DNA of 64,000 nucleotides from Anthopleura xanthogrammica (Eukaryota > Cnidaria > Anthozoa > Actiniaria > Actiniidae): the NCBI GenBank assembly GCA_964019055.1, contig OZ025220.1:7242620-7306619 (forward strand). The letters run 5' to 3'. This document shows, piece by piece, positions 22,579 through 32,900 of this stretch. Made by a program: the position numbers and the translations under genes. The notes under the pieces are model-generated. The model did no database searches. It saw nothing but the letters and a program-made list of their open reading frames with translations, and had not been told where the DNA came from. Position 1 is the first letter of the stretch. Every line of letters starts with the position of its first letter.

Positions 22579-25500
22579 ATGTCACTTAGCCTAACAAAGG
22601 AGTTTGATTTGCTGTATAAAGTTATAGTAATTGGTGAAACAGCAGTTGGGAAGTCATCTCTCATAAGATGTTATGCCAATCCTAACCAACCTTTCACTAC
22701 AAATATGATATCAACAGTAGGTAAGAAACTGGTGCTAGGTTGCCTGTGGTATCAACATTACAGGCTGCATATATAAGAGATATGAATGATATGCACTACT
22801 GCTACAGCACTGTCTCTCACTGCTGCAATAACCTCATAATAGACCCCTTGCAGCACGTCAAAATGCAGCTCAATTTGGAGGGCAAAACAAAAGAATTTCA
22901 CACTCTCTAAAATTGGAACCTATTATATATATATACACACACAAGCCTTTAGGCGAGTGTGTATACAAAGAAAATTCAAGTGACGAGTGGGATATCCACG
23001 GTTAGCTGCGAGTAACCATTGTATAACCATTTTATCCCACACCATAGAAAATACATTAATGCATAAATTCAATGTGCAGTGCATGATGGGACGGAAGAGT
23101 GAAATACCGACGAATATACAATGGCTTTCCTGCTTTCTGATTGGCTGTATTTTCTTTGGTGTGGGATAAATAGTGGTATACGTAGCTAGTGCAGGTGGTG
23201 TGAACATCAGTGATAGAAGAGACTCCTGCTAGCTAGTGATAGTTGTAAAAATTCTAATCTTCATGTCTTTTTCAGGTATTGATTTCGTGAATGTTGATAC
23301 CAAAGTAGACGATTTAACAGTAAGACTACAGATATGGTAAGTATAAGTATGGTGTTGGAGAGATATCAAAGCTCACAAAGCACTCTGGGAAAGTGAGTCT
23401 TGTAAAAATGGAACAAGGAAATCAAAGAAAATAACAGAAAAAAATTAGTTATTTTCATCAGTCGAGACTGTACGTACTGTTAAAATACTTTTATTTTCAT
23501 AGAAAATGTTGAAGGAAAAATTGTCAGATGAATTTTTTGAGCCAAAAAACAAACATAAGGACTCACTTTCCCATCATGCTTTGTACTAGAATTTCAAACT
23601 CATGTATGCACATTGGCTATTTTCCATCGCAACATTCCCTAGCCTCCCCTCCCCCCTCACATATATAAACTAAAAAAGTTAAGCTACGTGCATGTAAGAC
23701 ACATAGGAAATTACATTTTATTTCCCAAATTCTCTGAAATTATTATTTTCTTATCTTTTAGCTTTATTTTGGGACAGATTTTCATATAAAATTGAATTTA
23801 AGTTAATGAATACATATTTGTTTTATTTTTTATACATATTTTTTAATTATTAAAAATGTATAAAATAGGTTACTACGTATTACTAAGAATATGTTTTAAT
23901 AATATGCTTTTTAGGGATACTGCAGGACAAGAGAGATTTCGTACCATGACAAAGAGCCAATTTAGAGGGACAAAGGTAAAAAGAGGATATGTAAAATATG
24001 CACCCCCCCCCCCCCCCATTCTGATCTCTCTCTCTCTCTCTCTCTTCAATGAAAATCTCAAATTTCTAATGCTTTAGTGCAGTGGGATTCCAAGGGATCA
24101 AGTTTGTTTGTCAAGATTTTAAGATTTTTTCTGTAACCTCAGATATTTTGCATGTGTTCTGTCTTACAGGGTTTTCTTCTTGTGTACGATATAACCAAGG
24201 CTGTCTCCTTCGATCAGCTGCAATTCTGGATTAAAAGTATTAAAGAGGTAATCTGTATATAAATATAGCATTTTTCCTTTCTTTCCTTTCCTAGCTATAT
24301 TCTGTATTCCTACATTTCAACAGGGAATATGTACCCCAGAACATCAACAAATAAACTAGGGTGCTTATAATTTCCATTTGTTCAAAAAACTGGTAATTTT
24401 GGTAGGGAAACGGTTTCAGGGAAGCTAATGAAGAAATGGTATGGCTGCATGTTATGGTGGGACAACTTTTGCTAGGTATATGAATTGTCCCATCCTATGC
24501 TTCCTTTTTTCATAATTTTTCCCCCATTTTTCTTTTTTTTTACCAGAATCAGTTAGATCACGAAGAATTCTTAATAGTTGGTAATAAATATGATCTAAAT
24601 GATGAAAGAGAAGTACCAAGACAACGAGGAGAAGAGGTAATTCTACAGACAAAATAAACACATGATAGTGATGCTGAAAAAATTAAAAATTGAAAGAAAG
24701 AATTAAAATAAATCCAAGGGGGAGGGAAGAAAGATGGAATGAAAAAGAAAGATAGAAAGAAAGGGAGGAAGGAAGGAAGAAAGGAGGGATGGAAGGAAAG
24801 AAATACGGAAGGAAGTAAGGAAAGAAAGAAAGAAAAAAAGAAAGACGGCAATGAAGGAAGAAAGATGGAACGAATGAACAAATGAAGGAAGGAAGGGAAC
24901 AAACAAACAAAGAAAAATAATTATTATAAAAAATAGAAAAAAGAATGAATAATATAAATCATTTAAAGAAAGAAGTAAGAAAGAAATATTCTAAACTATA
25001 ATAATTCGAAGACCAATTTCCTCCAGCTGTACATCATGAGAAATTACAATTAAGACTGAAAATGTGTTTTGACTTTTTCACCACAGCTTGCCAAGAGTCT
25101 GGGTGTTAAATATATGGAAACAAGTGCAAAAACAGGAATAAATGTTAAAGAGGTAAAACAGTTATTCAAGTTTCTTTATTGTGATATTGTTTCTAATTGT
25201 GTAAAATGAATGTATGCAAGAATGGAAATATGGAGACGGTGACTGATAAATTTAGAAAAAAAAACAGTCAGACGGATGATTGGATGGATGGGCAGAATGG
25301 ATGGAAGAATAGGATAGAAGATGAACTGATGCTCTAACAATTGAACTAATTTTATGGACATTTTAAAAATAAAATAATATAAAATTGTATGAAATTATTG
25401 TTTTTTTCAGGTTTTTCATTCTATTGCGACACAAATGAAAGATGCAAACGACCCCTATGTGGTAAGATAGTATTAATTATTACTCATATTAGTTACAGGC

Positions 25501-26295
25501 ATCAGTAAAAGAGAGAGGGCCACTAATTTACAACTGTTTCCTTAAAGTGCAACCCCCAAAGTTTAAGGTCTTGTTTGCCAACTTGAATTTCAACGGCTGT
25601 CAATCAAAGAAGTAAACTAGAAAAATTGCGTTTTTGAGAGAAATTTTAAACTGAATTAAAGATTTTAGACAATCAGAGGATTAAAATCTTTGATTCTGTC
25701 TAAAATCTCAGTCAAAAAAGTAATTTTTAGTCTAGTTCTTTGATTGATGGTGGTGGTTCCAAAAAGGTTTTAAAGGGCCGGGGGTTGGATGTTACCCAGA
25801 AAGGCATAAAACAGAATCCTTTAAAATTAGGTTTTACCATATCGGTTATTCTTATTAATTTTCAACTCCAAAGGTGGACGTGGTTAGCTATGCAAGCCAC
25901 CTCCTGTACCCACCTTTGGATATCTTGTCCAGTATAGCCCCCTTAGTATAGCTTGCAGCCTTCAGAATTATGCAGCTCAATTTGAAGGACAAAACAATAA
26001 GTTTCCAATTCTCAGGAGATTGAAATTCTTTTGTTTTATCGGCTCCAAATTGAGCTGCTTTGATGTGACATTATGCAAGGGGTCTATTATTTATATAAAT
26101 CTTTAGCCCCACCATGCTCCCTCCCGATCTGCCCCTATCATTAATGCATCTATTGTGTCTCTACAGCATGTTAGACATGAGGATTTTAACAGGAGTTTCA
26201 CTGATCGCCCAGATGGAATTATTAGACCAAAAAAAGAAGAAAGAACATCTGAGTCTAAGAAGAAAGCATATTCTTCGTACTGCTGTTCTGGATAA
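22579..26295 (+). CDS. Rab-family small GTPase
   Basis: Eight exons: 22579-22720, 23276-23336, 23915-23975, 24170-24247, 24547-24636, 25087-25152, 25411-25461, 26167-26295. All have GT/AG borders and consistent phases, giving 225 residues. Motifs in order: P-loop [11 protein letters not shown], switch I STVGIDF, switch [19 protein letters not shown], and a C-terminus YCCSG that fits a dicysteine prenylation signal. Switch I and the [12 protein letters not shown] start recall the Rab3/Rab8-like group, but the match is not close enough to name a subfamily. Expected role: membrane-bound GTP switch in vesicle traffic. The start ATG 22579 opens the conserved N-terminus. An upstream untranslated exon is possible but not identified. 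Introns 1 and 2 hold foldback elements, and intron 5 a purine-rich tract. Confidence 0.9.
23025..23178. repeat. Foldback element in Rab intron 1
   Basis: AACCATTTTATCCCACACCA at the left pairs with TGGTGTGGGATAAATAGTGG at the right. Confidence 0.7.
23374..23584. repeat. Foldback element in Rab intron 2
   Basis: The arms CACAAAGCACTCTGGGAAAG and CTTTCCCATCATGCTTTGT match with three mismatches, followed by a shared GTGAGTC. 23,340-23,900 is otherwise AT-rich intron. Confidence 0.7.
24700..24985. repeat. Polypurine (GGAA/GAAA)n tract in Rab intron 5
   Basis: Degenerate GAAA and GGAA repeats over about 285 bp. Confidence 0.9.
25600..25747. repeat. Foldback element in Rab intron 7
   Basis: TCAATCAAAGAAGTAAACTA at the left pairs with TAGTCTAGTTCTTTGATTGA at the right, with further pairing of AAAGATTTTAGAC inside. 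Confidence 0.8.
25969..26095. mobile_element. Foldback MITE (CAGCTCAATTTGGAGGACAAA family)
   Basis: CAGCTCAATTTGAAGGACAA at the left pairs with CCAAATTGAGCTGCTTTGAT at the right. Ends near TTGCAGC and GCAAGGGGTCTAT. Relatives: 19,984-20,056 (partial), 22,838-22,930, 26,466-26,595, 48,831-48,961. Confidence 0.75.
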
Positions 26296-26465
26296 AATAG
26301 TTAGTTTTAAATACACAATTTTATTGTAAATAATATGGGGCAACTGTTCCTTAATTATCAGAGAGTAGATATCCTATAGGCACAGGGGCGGAGCTAGGGG
26401 AGGGATGCAGGGGGTGCAATCCACCCCTCTATATAAGGTGATATCTACTGCATTACTGTACCACC

Positions 26466-26595
26466 TTGCAGCACTTTGGAATGCAGCTCAATTTGGAGGA
26501 AAGAACAATAGGTTTTCAAGTCTCACAAGATTGAAATTCGTTTGTTTTGTCCTCCAAATTGAGCTGATTTGACGTCACATGAAAGGGGTCTATAG
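26466..26595. mobile_element. Foldback MITE (same family as 25969)
   Basis: GCAGCTCAATTTGGAGGAAA at the left pairs with TCCTCCAAATTGAGCTGATT at the right. It lies 170 bp after the Rab stop. A GGGGCGGAGC word just before it (about 26,385) may belong to a separate element. Confidence 0.75.
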
Positions 26596-26997
26596 GTGCT
26601 AAAAAAAATCCTAAATTCACCCACTAGGTATTATAGACCTATCTTGCTAGGAGGGACTTGGTGTCCTATTGTCTAACCTCTGGATCCAGTGGTCATTATT
26701 TGCCTTCCAAATCAAAGAACTAGCAGACTTGAATATGACTGTCTGCTTTACAGTGGTACATGGCACAGAGCTAGTCTTAAAGATGTGAATTTTTTTAGAT
26801 AGTTATAGCTTTATTTATTCATCTGTTAAGTAAGATTAGGTTTCAATTAAATAGTGGTTAATGTGGATTTGGGACTGGAAATGCCATGAAACTGATAAAC
26901 AAGTGAAAACATGATTTTCTAGTCTTCTGTGTGGCTCAATAGCTTGGCCCTTTTCATTTCAGACCATGTGTCATTTTCTTGAGAAAAAGAATTTTGG

Positions 26998-27304
26998 TTA
27001 AAATCCACCTTTTCTCAAAATTTTAGCAAACTATCTAAATACTTTATTTTTAAAGAAGTTTTGCTAAAATTTTGAGAACAGAATATACAAATCAATAAAT
27101 ATATTGTGTAAAAGTTAGTACAATGGTATGGCAATTCAACAACAATGCCGAACTTTTTGGTGACTGTAAAACCATGTGAAAGCCTATCGCCGAAAAGGTG
27201 GATTAGTCAGTACAGTGATGTACCATGAATTGCTAGTCTCCTACACAGCCACTAAAAGTGTCATCACGCAACAGCTGCGGCTATAGAGGCTGCATAGGAG
27301 ACTA
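26998..27304. repeat. Two foldback structures downstream of Rab
   Basis: TTCTCAAAATTTTAGCAAA (27,010) pairs with TTTGCTAAAATTTTGAGAA (27,060), inside a wider pair AATCCACCTTTTC / GAAAAGGTGGATT. Then TAGTCTCCTACACAGCC (27,233) pairs with GGCTGCATAGGAGACTA (27,287). From 27,305 to 28,254 I see only AT-rich noncoding sequence. Confidence 0.7.
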
Positions 27305-28254
27305 TATAACCATTAAGTAGACTTGACCCAAATTGACCTCTCTTAGTGTATCCTGCAGTTATTTATCTGAGCAAGCAAACAATATATAGGGTGACAGACC
27401 TTGTGAAAGTCTATTAAACCATGAAGTTAATAATTTTAAATTAGAGCACAATTGCAATTCCTCAAACTTGTCAAGTTTCAGATGTCTGAGTTTCTCTAAG
27501 TTTGATGGACTAAATGGAGGAAACCTTGAGAAAAAATGTTGCATCTGGAGTTGACTTGTTAAGGAATTGAAAAGCACTCTAAGGAAATATACTTTAAAAT
27601 ACTGTGGCATTAGTATCAAAAATGATTTTTAATAACAATAAATATTTTACAAAAGAGTTTGCAATTAAAATATGTTTTTTCATGTGGTGATTTTAGGCTT
27701 TTGTCTCTTGCAAGCAATATGTAACAAGTCTGGGTCGTCATGCAACATTTCTCTCTCTTGTTTCTCCCTCATGTACCCTGTGAGAAGAAGTTGTTTTTCT
27801 TCCCCTCTGTAGGGCTGAGTGGCAGGCTGCCAGAACTGAGGGCAGAAAAACACCTCTGCAAGCAGGTTATCTCTCTTGGGGAGAGAAATGTTGTGTGGCA
27901 ATCCTAATAACATTGGGTAGAACTGCTAGATCTCTACTGGATCTATTACCAGTGCGGTCAAAATATTGGTCCCATGCAAATAGAGCACTTCTTTAAACAG
28001 CTACACCCTATTACCAACATTCCCCCTCTTGTTCTAGCATCCCCCCACACTGCTGATAGCTGTCGTCAAAGAAATGACTATTCATCAAAGTGTACATGTA
28101 GTGCAGTTATTATCTTCTTCTTTCTTGTTTCATTTTCCATTACATGCTTCTCTTTCATTCCTTCTATCTTACTCATCTTCTTGGATTTAACCTCCCCCTC
28201 CCCTCCCCCCAGCCCTTCTTGAAGGCTGGCAATAGTCATAGTGGAGTACAATTC

Positions 28255-29268
28255 TTATCTTCTCTTTCTTGTTTCACTTTCCACTCCTCCTTTATCTTTC
28301 ATTTCTTCCATCTGCATCACATAGCTCTCCCTTATATACCTAAATGCCTGTGCATTGGCGTACGGCAGACCAGTTAAAGGGTCTCTATACTGCGCAGGTA
28401 GACCTGTCACCGGACAATACTTCTTCTGTGGATATTTAACTTTCTTGTTTGGAAAATAAGCATCTGGGAAACTCTTTGCATCCGTGAAAATAAGAAAATT
28501 TCGACTGCAGCGCTTAGACGAATCAACACTAACCTTAGAATCTTCCTCATCTTTCTCAATCTCGTCGACTTTTACAATAGGTTCATGTATTTCTACCACT
28601 GGCATTGATAGAGAACAATATCTTATCAAAGGTCCCTTATGAGTAACTTTAACAATTTTTGTCTTCTTTCTATCAGCTTCGAGTCGTTGATATGCAGCGA
28701 GAGACGCGAGGTTCTCCTCCTCCGTTATCTTGGCTTCTGCGAGTAATTCTTCTTGTGTCAGTCGTCGCATTCCTGGAGGTGCTTTGAACTTCTGTTGTTT
28801 CTGTTTATTGCGCTTTTCTTTTTCTTCGTGTTGTTTTTGTTTAAGCTCTTCTGCCTTGGACACCGTTAAAGTACGAGTTGATTTACGAAGCCCTTCTCTC
28901 GGAGCAGCAGCATTGATACCAAATTTCTTCGGTTTTGGAGCTTTTTTAGGCTTTTCCTCTTCACTCTCTGGCTTAGGCTTACGATAAGTTTTTATAATAA
29001 CCTTTTTTCGTTTCCTTTTAGGCTCGTCTTCGTCTTGATCAACGACTTCATCAGTCTCCGATAAACTAAAATCTGAATCAACAATATCGACGTCTTCATC
29101 TTCATCTTTTTCAAACTCCTCGTCTCCGGATTCCTCTTCAAAGCCACCAAAAGCTGTCTTGTAGAAATCGTCGACTTCTTGTTCATCTTCGATCATCTTA
29201 GACATCCGATTACCGGCATTTTTGCGCTGAGATCTTCCTCTCGCCAAAGTTGCCTCTTCGTCCGCCAT
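28255..29268 (-). CDS. VPS72: VPS72 / YL1, H2A.Z-handling subunit (intronless)
   Basis: One uninterrupted 337-residue frame. The N-terminus (RGRSQRKNAGNRMSKMI) leads into a long acidic segment (about residues 25-85), which in YL1 proteins binds the H2A.Z-H2B dimer. Basic coiled-coil-prone sequence follows (about 85-175). The C-terminal YL1_C domain (about 265-320) has the diagnostic CPVTGLPAQYRDPLTGLPYA and FRYIRE. VPS72 serves the SRCAP and TIP60 chromatin-remodelling complexes in the nucleus, loading or handling histone H2A.Z. The start MADEEATLARGR matches the expected N-terminus. Lack of introns is notable beside its intron-rich neighbours. It is divergent from PSMB4 with 671 bp between start codons. 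Confidence 0.93.
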   Translation of the reverse strand: MADEEATLARGRSQRKNAGNRMSKMIEDEQEVDDFYKTAFGGFEEESGDEEFEKDEDEDVDIVDSDFSLSETDEVVDQDEDEPKRKRKKVIIKTYRKPKPESEEEKPKKAPKPKKFGINAAAPREGLRKSTRTLTVSKAEELKQKQHEEKEKRNKQKQQKFKAPPGMRRLTQEELLAEAKITEEENLASLAAYQRLEADRKKTKIVKVTHKGPLIRYCSLSMPVVEIHEPIVKVDEIEKDEEDSKVSVDSSKRCSRNFLIFTDAKSFPDAYFPNKKVKYPQKKYCPVTGLPAQYRDPLTGLPYANAQAFRYIRESYVMQMEEMKDKGGVESETRKRR

Positions 29269-29939
29269 CTTGGAAAATCAAGAAAGACCACTACCACAGG
29301 AAGCCCAAACTCGTCTTTAGGGCCTTCAAGTAAATTTGGATTCTAGACTTGTACATTAGTAAAACCCGGTAAAACTTACACAGTGCCTTTTGCGTACTTC
29401 TCTCTCTTAGTTTTGCATGTTTAATCCAGAATTTTTCTTACGATTTCAGCTTTTTTTGGACTATCCACAAATGCCTAGTTTGGGTTACCTGTGGCGGTAC
29501 CAGCCTTAACTCTGTCAAAATTTACCACAGAAACCCCATTGCTATAATGCGTATCAGACTTGAGAGACAATGACCAAATAGATAATAATTCCTCAGAAAT
29601 TTTAAAATATATTTTCAGGAAAACTTCTCAAATTTTTAAGACTAATTTTCTTTTAACTTGTTACATTTTCCATAAATTAGAGTTGCATAATATACATATA
29701 AATAGTTCCTACAAGCTATCTTACTAATTTGCTGGATATTAATTAATATGTTGCTAAAACGTTCAAATATGTTATCAAATAGGAAGAAGTTTTCTCTCTA
29801 TATCCAAAGTTCAATAAATTTTAGCGGTTTAATACCTCCCTCCCCTCCCCTCCCCTCCCCTCCCCTCCCCTAGTACTTTTTCCAGTTTCTTCTCGCATTG
29901 ACACCTGGGAATGACTCAGTAAAAATCTCGAAATCCAAG
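29269..29939. promoter_or_regulatory. Divergent VPS72-PSMB4 intergenic region
   Basis: 671 bp between opposed start codons probably holds both promoters. It contains an inverted pair, CCACAGGAAGCCCAAACT (29,294) and AGTTTGGGTTACCTGTGG (29,474), 16 of 18 positions complementary. The left copy would lie in the VPS72 5' untranslated region. A (CTCCC)n run is at about 29,838-29,870. No TATA box is evident. Confidence 0.6.
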
Positions 29940-32900
29940 ATGGCGGGACAGAACTTTTCTCTTCACTCGAGTTTTCCGCAGCCTTTGTGGTCCAATGGAC
30001 CCTCTCCTGGCGGGTTTTACAACTTTCCTGGAGGAAAGAGTCAAGCACAATCTGAACCGTTGAAGAGAACGCTGTAAGTATTGAAAATTTGGTACATTTT
30101 TGAGCGTTTTTCGGTGTCTTTTGTCCAAGTTGAAGAAAAACATGTCAGTTTGACAAAATGTGGAATCTTCCTTTGTGGGAGTAATGTAATTATTTCTTGA
30201 CATGAAAAGCTATGTAGGATTGATATTTCTAGGGTTTTAGCAGCAAAAGAAGTGAAGATGACATGCGATCACTTGTTCTTTGTTGAAAATACTCACATGT
30301 GCTTGAAACTTTTAGTTTACTTGTCTTTCAACGTAGAACTGAAAAATACTGGCTCTCGCAATTTTATAGAAGAATTTAACAAATTCTTGTTTTGATATTT
30401 TATTTTTATTTCCATATTGTTAGTGAATGAATTGTCAAAATTCCAATAATAGTAATAATATTTATATATATAAGTTTTCTAATAGTCGTGATGACCGGCC
30501 AAATTAGTTTTAGCTTGCTCATACCCCATTTCTGGCTCAACATTACTGGTCAAATTGACCAGCAAGGCAAAGATTTGACTGGACAAGTTCCAATTCTGGC
30601 CAGACATTGTCTTTTGACCAGCTGTTATTTCAAGCCCCAGGTGATAATGATAAATACTAAAAATCACTTCTTAGCATCTTACCCACCCCTTGGAAATGCC
30701 AATCCAATTCCATGGGTGACACATGAATATTTTTTGGAACTCTGTATCCTTGCCACCATTAATTTCATTTGAAATGCCAATCCCTCTTCATGTACGTGTT
30801 AACTTATACAATTTTTTTTGTTCTAGGCATCCAACTACTCAAGGAACATCAGTTCTGGGAATAAAATTTGATGGCGGAGTTTTGATGGCTGCAGATACAC
30901 TAGGTAAAACTAAAGGCCCTGTTACACACTACAATTTCTCCTGAAACTTGTCTCACGAAAAGTAATTGCAGGTTGCACAAGATTTTTTACATTTAACATC
31001 CCCTTGCACGATTTTTCATTTTTGCTGCACGAAAAATAGAACCAGCTTCTAGTTTCTGCAACAATTATCGCAAAAAAAGGATGTGTGTCATGGTCATGTA
31101 ACTTGTAATAATTATTGGGGTATGTACATTAGCCAATCATTCATTCATCATTGGTTCAAATTTACATGTGCAACTTGCAGCATATTTTTCATGAGACAAA
31201 TTGCAACCAAAATTGTGCGTGTGACATGGTCTCGTTTTTCTCCAGGTTCTCTGGTTTCCTCCCTCTGTTAAAAAATTATGTGTGTGTTGAGAGTTGTGTT
31301 TACAGAATATTTGAATGAATTAAGTAAAGAGTGTGTATGCAGGGTACATGAACCCATGAGCTTCTACCTTTACAGTGCAATGCGCAAAAGTATGACCACA
31401 TTTAATGTATTCGCATACTTCTATGCACAGGATTTTGTATGTTAAACTGACACATTTGATGCCAAGCTGTCTGGTTTTGCCAAATAAGAAGCGTAAAAAC
31501 ATATTGGTCATACTTTTGCGCGTTGCACTGTAAAGCCTATCATGTATAAATATTTTTTTATGTACTTCTATTAAAGAGAACTTTTTTTTCTTCTTCTTCT
31601 CAGGATCGTATGGCTCCCTTGCAAGGTACAGATCAATATCTCGTATCATGAAAGTCAATGACAGTACCCTGTTAGGAGCCTCGGGAGATTATGCTGACTT
31701 CCAGTATATTAAAGCCCTACTTGAACAAAAAATGTGAGTACATCATGATACAGTAGACCTAATCGGCTAATGCATTGCTGCATACATTCCCAACCAATTA
31801 AAAACCCAGGCATTTCATTAAAAGCCAGCAATCGGTGAAATTCAGCATCTACTTTCCATATCTGAGCTGCCTACTTTTGCCATTCCACACCCCAATTGTA
31901 CCTTTTACCTTGTCACCGCCAGTTATTTCATGATCAAATGGATAATCGTTAATATTAACCTAGTGCAAAACAGGGGTGGCACAGAGGATTCTCCACAGAA
32001 AATACTTCTCCTAAATTTTTTTTTTTTGTCAAGAGAGCCTCCTACTTTAAAAATTACTGAAACCTCTGTATAGCTCTAGATTTTGTATCCTTTAATACCT
32101 GTGTACTCTCCATAAATCAAATATATAGTATTATAGTAAAATATATGTAACAACATCTTATGTGTATTATATTTCTAGAATTGACGATGCTTGTTTAGAT
32201 GATGGTCATGGCTACACACCACAATCTATCTTCTCCTGGATGACTAGAGTCATGTACCATAGGTAAAGTAAAACCATTTAATATACTACTACAGAGTACA
32301 ATCACAGGGATGACAGAGCAGGGTACAAAATTCCCACAAGATAATTGGCTAAATGCGAGTTAAAAATTACAAATATTGAGTGAAAAGAAATTGAACTCAC
32401 ATTTTCTAGCTACAGTAGTTCTCTTTTTAGAAACAATGATTTGCAAAGAAAAATAAAGTCTTTGTGTTTGCATTCATTTAAGCATATATTTCCTTAGATA
32501 TTTCTGTGACTGTAGCATATACAGTACATTTGTCACAATATACCAAAATGAACGACCTTACTCGCCATTAGAGTCTCCTGTAGCTGAGTGGCAGAGTGTC
32601 TGAGTATATGGAGGGTCGTGGGTTAGTTTCCCATCTGGGGCTCAGAATTTCTTTTCTGAGTCCATTTCACAGTATGGTATGATCATATACACATTTTATT
32701 CCATCATCAAACAGTACACATATCATGTTAAGCATTCAATCCATTTATCTTGTAGCTGCTCAATGCACAAGATAAGTTTATCTTGTCAATAAAAAAATGA
32801 AATTCTAATCAAGTAATTGTATATTAACACATTTATTTCTTTTATTAATTTTAATTGTCATTGAATACCTAATTAAAAAATCTCTCTTTCTTAGACGTAC

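Noticed and set aside
21941..22594. SIHP-type open frames upstream of the Rab gene
   Set aside because: Microsatellite artefact. The Rab protein starts at ATG 22579 in the conserved N-terminus.
32573..32646. Functional tRNA gene
   Set aside because: A-box and B-box words are present but the stems do not close cleanly and no acceptor stem is evident. A SINE head fits better.
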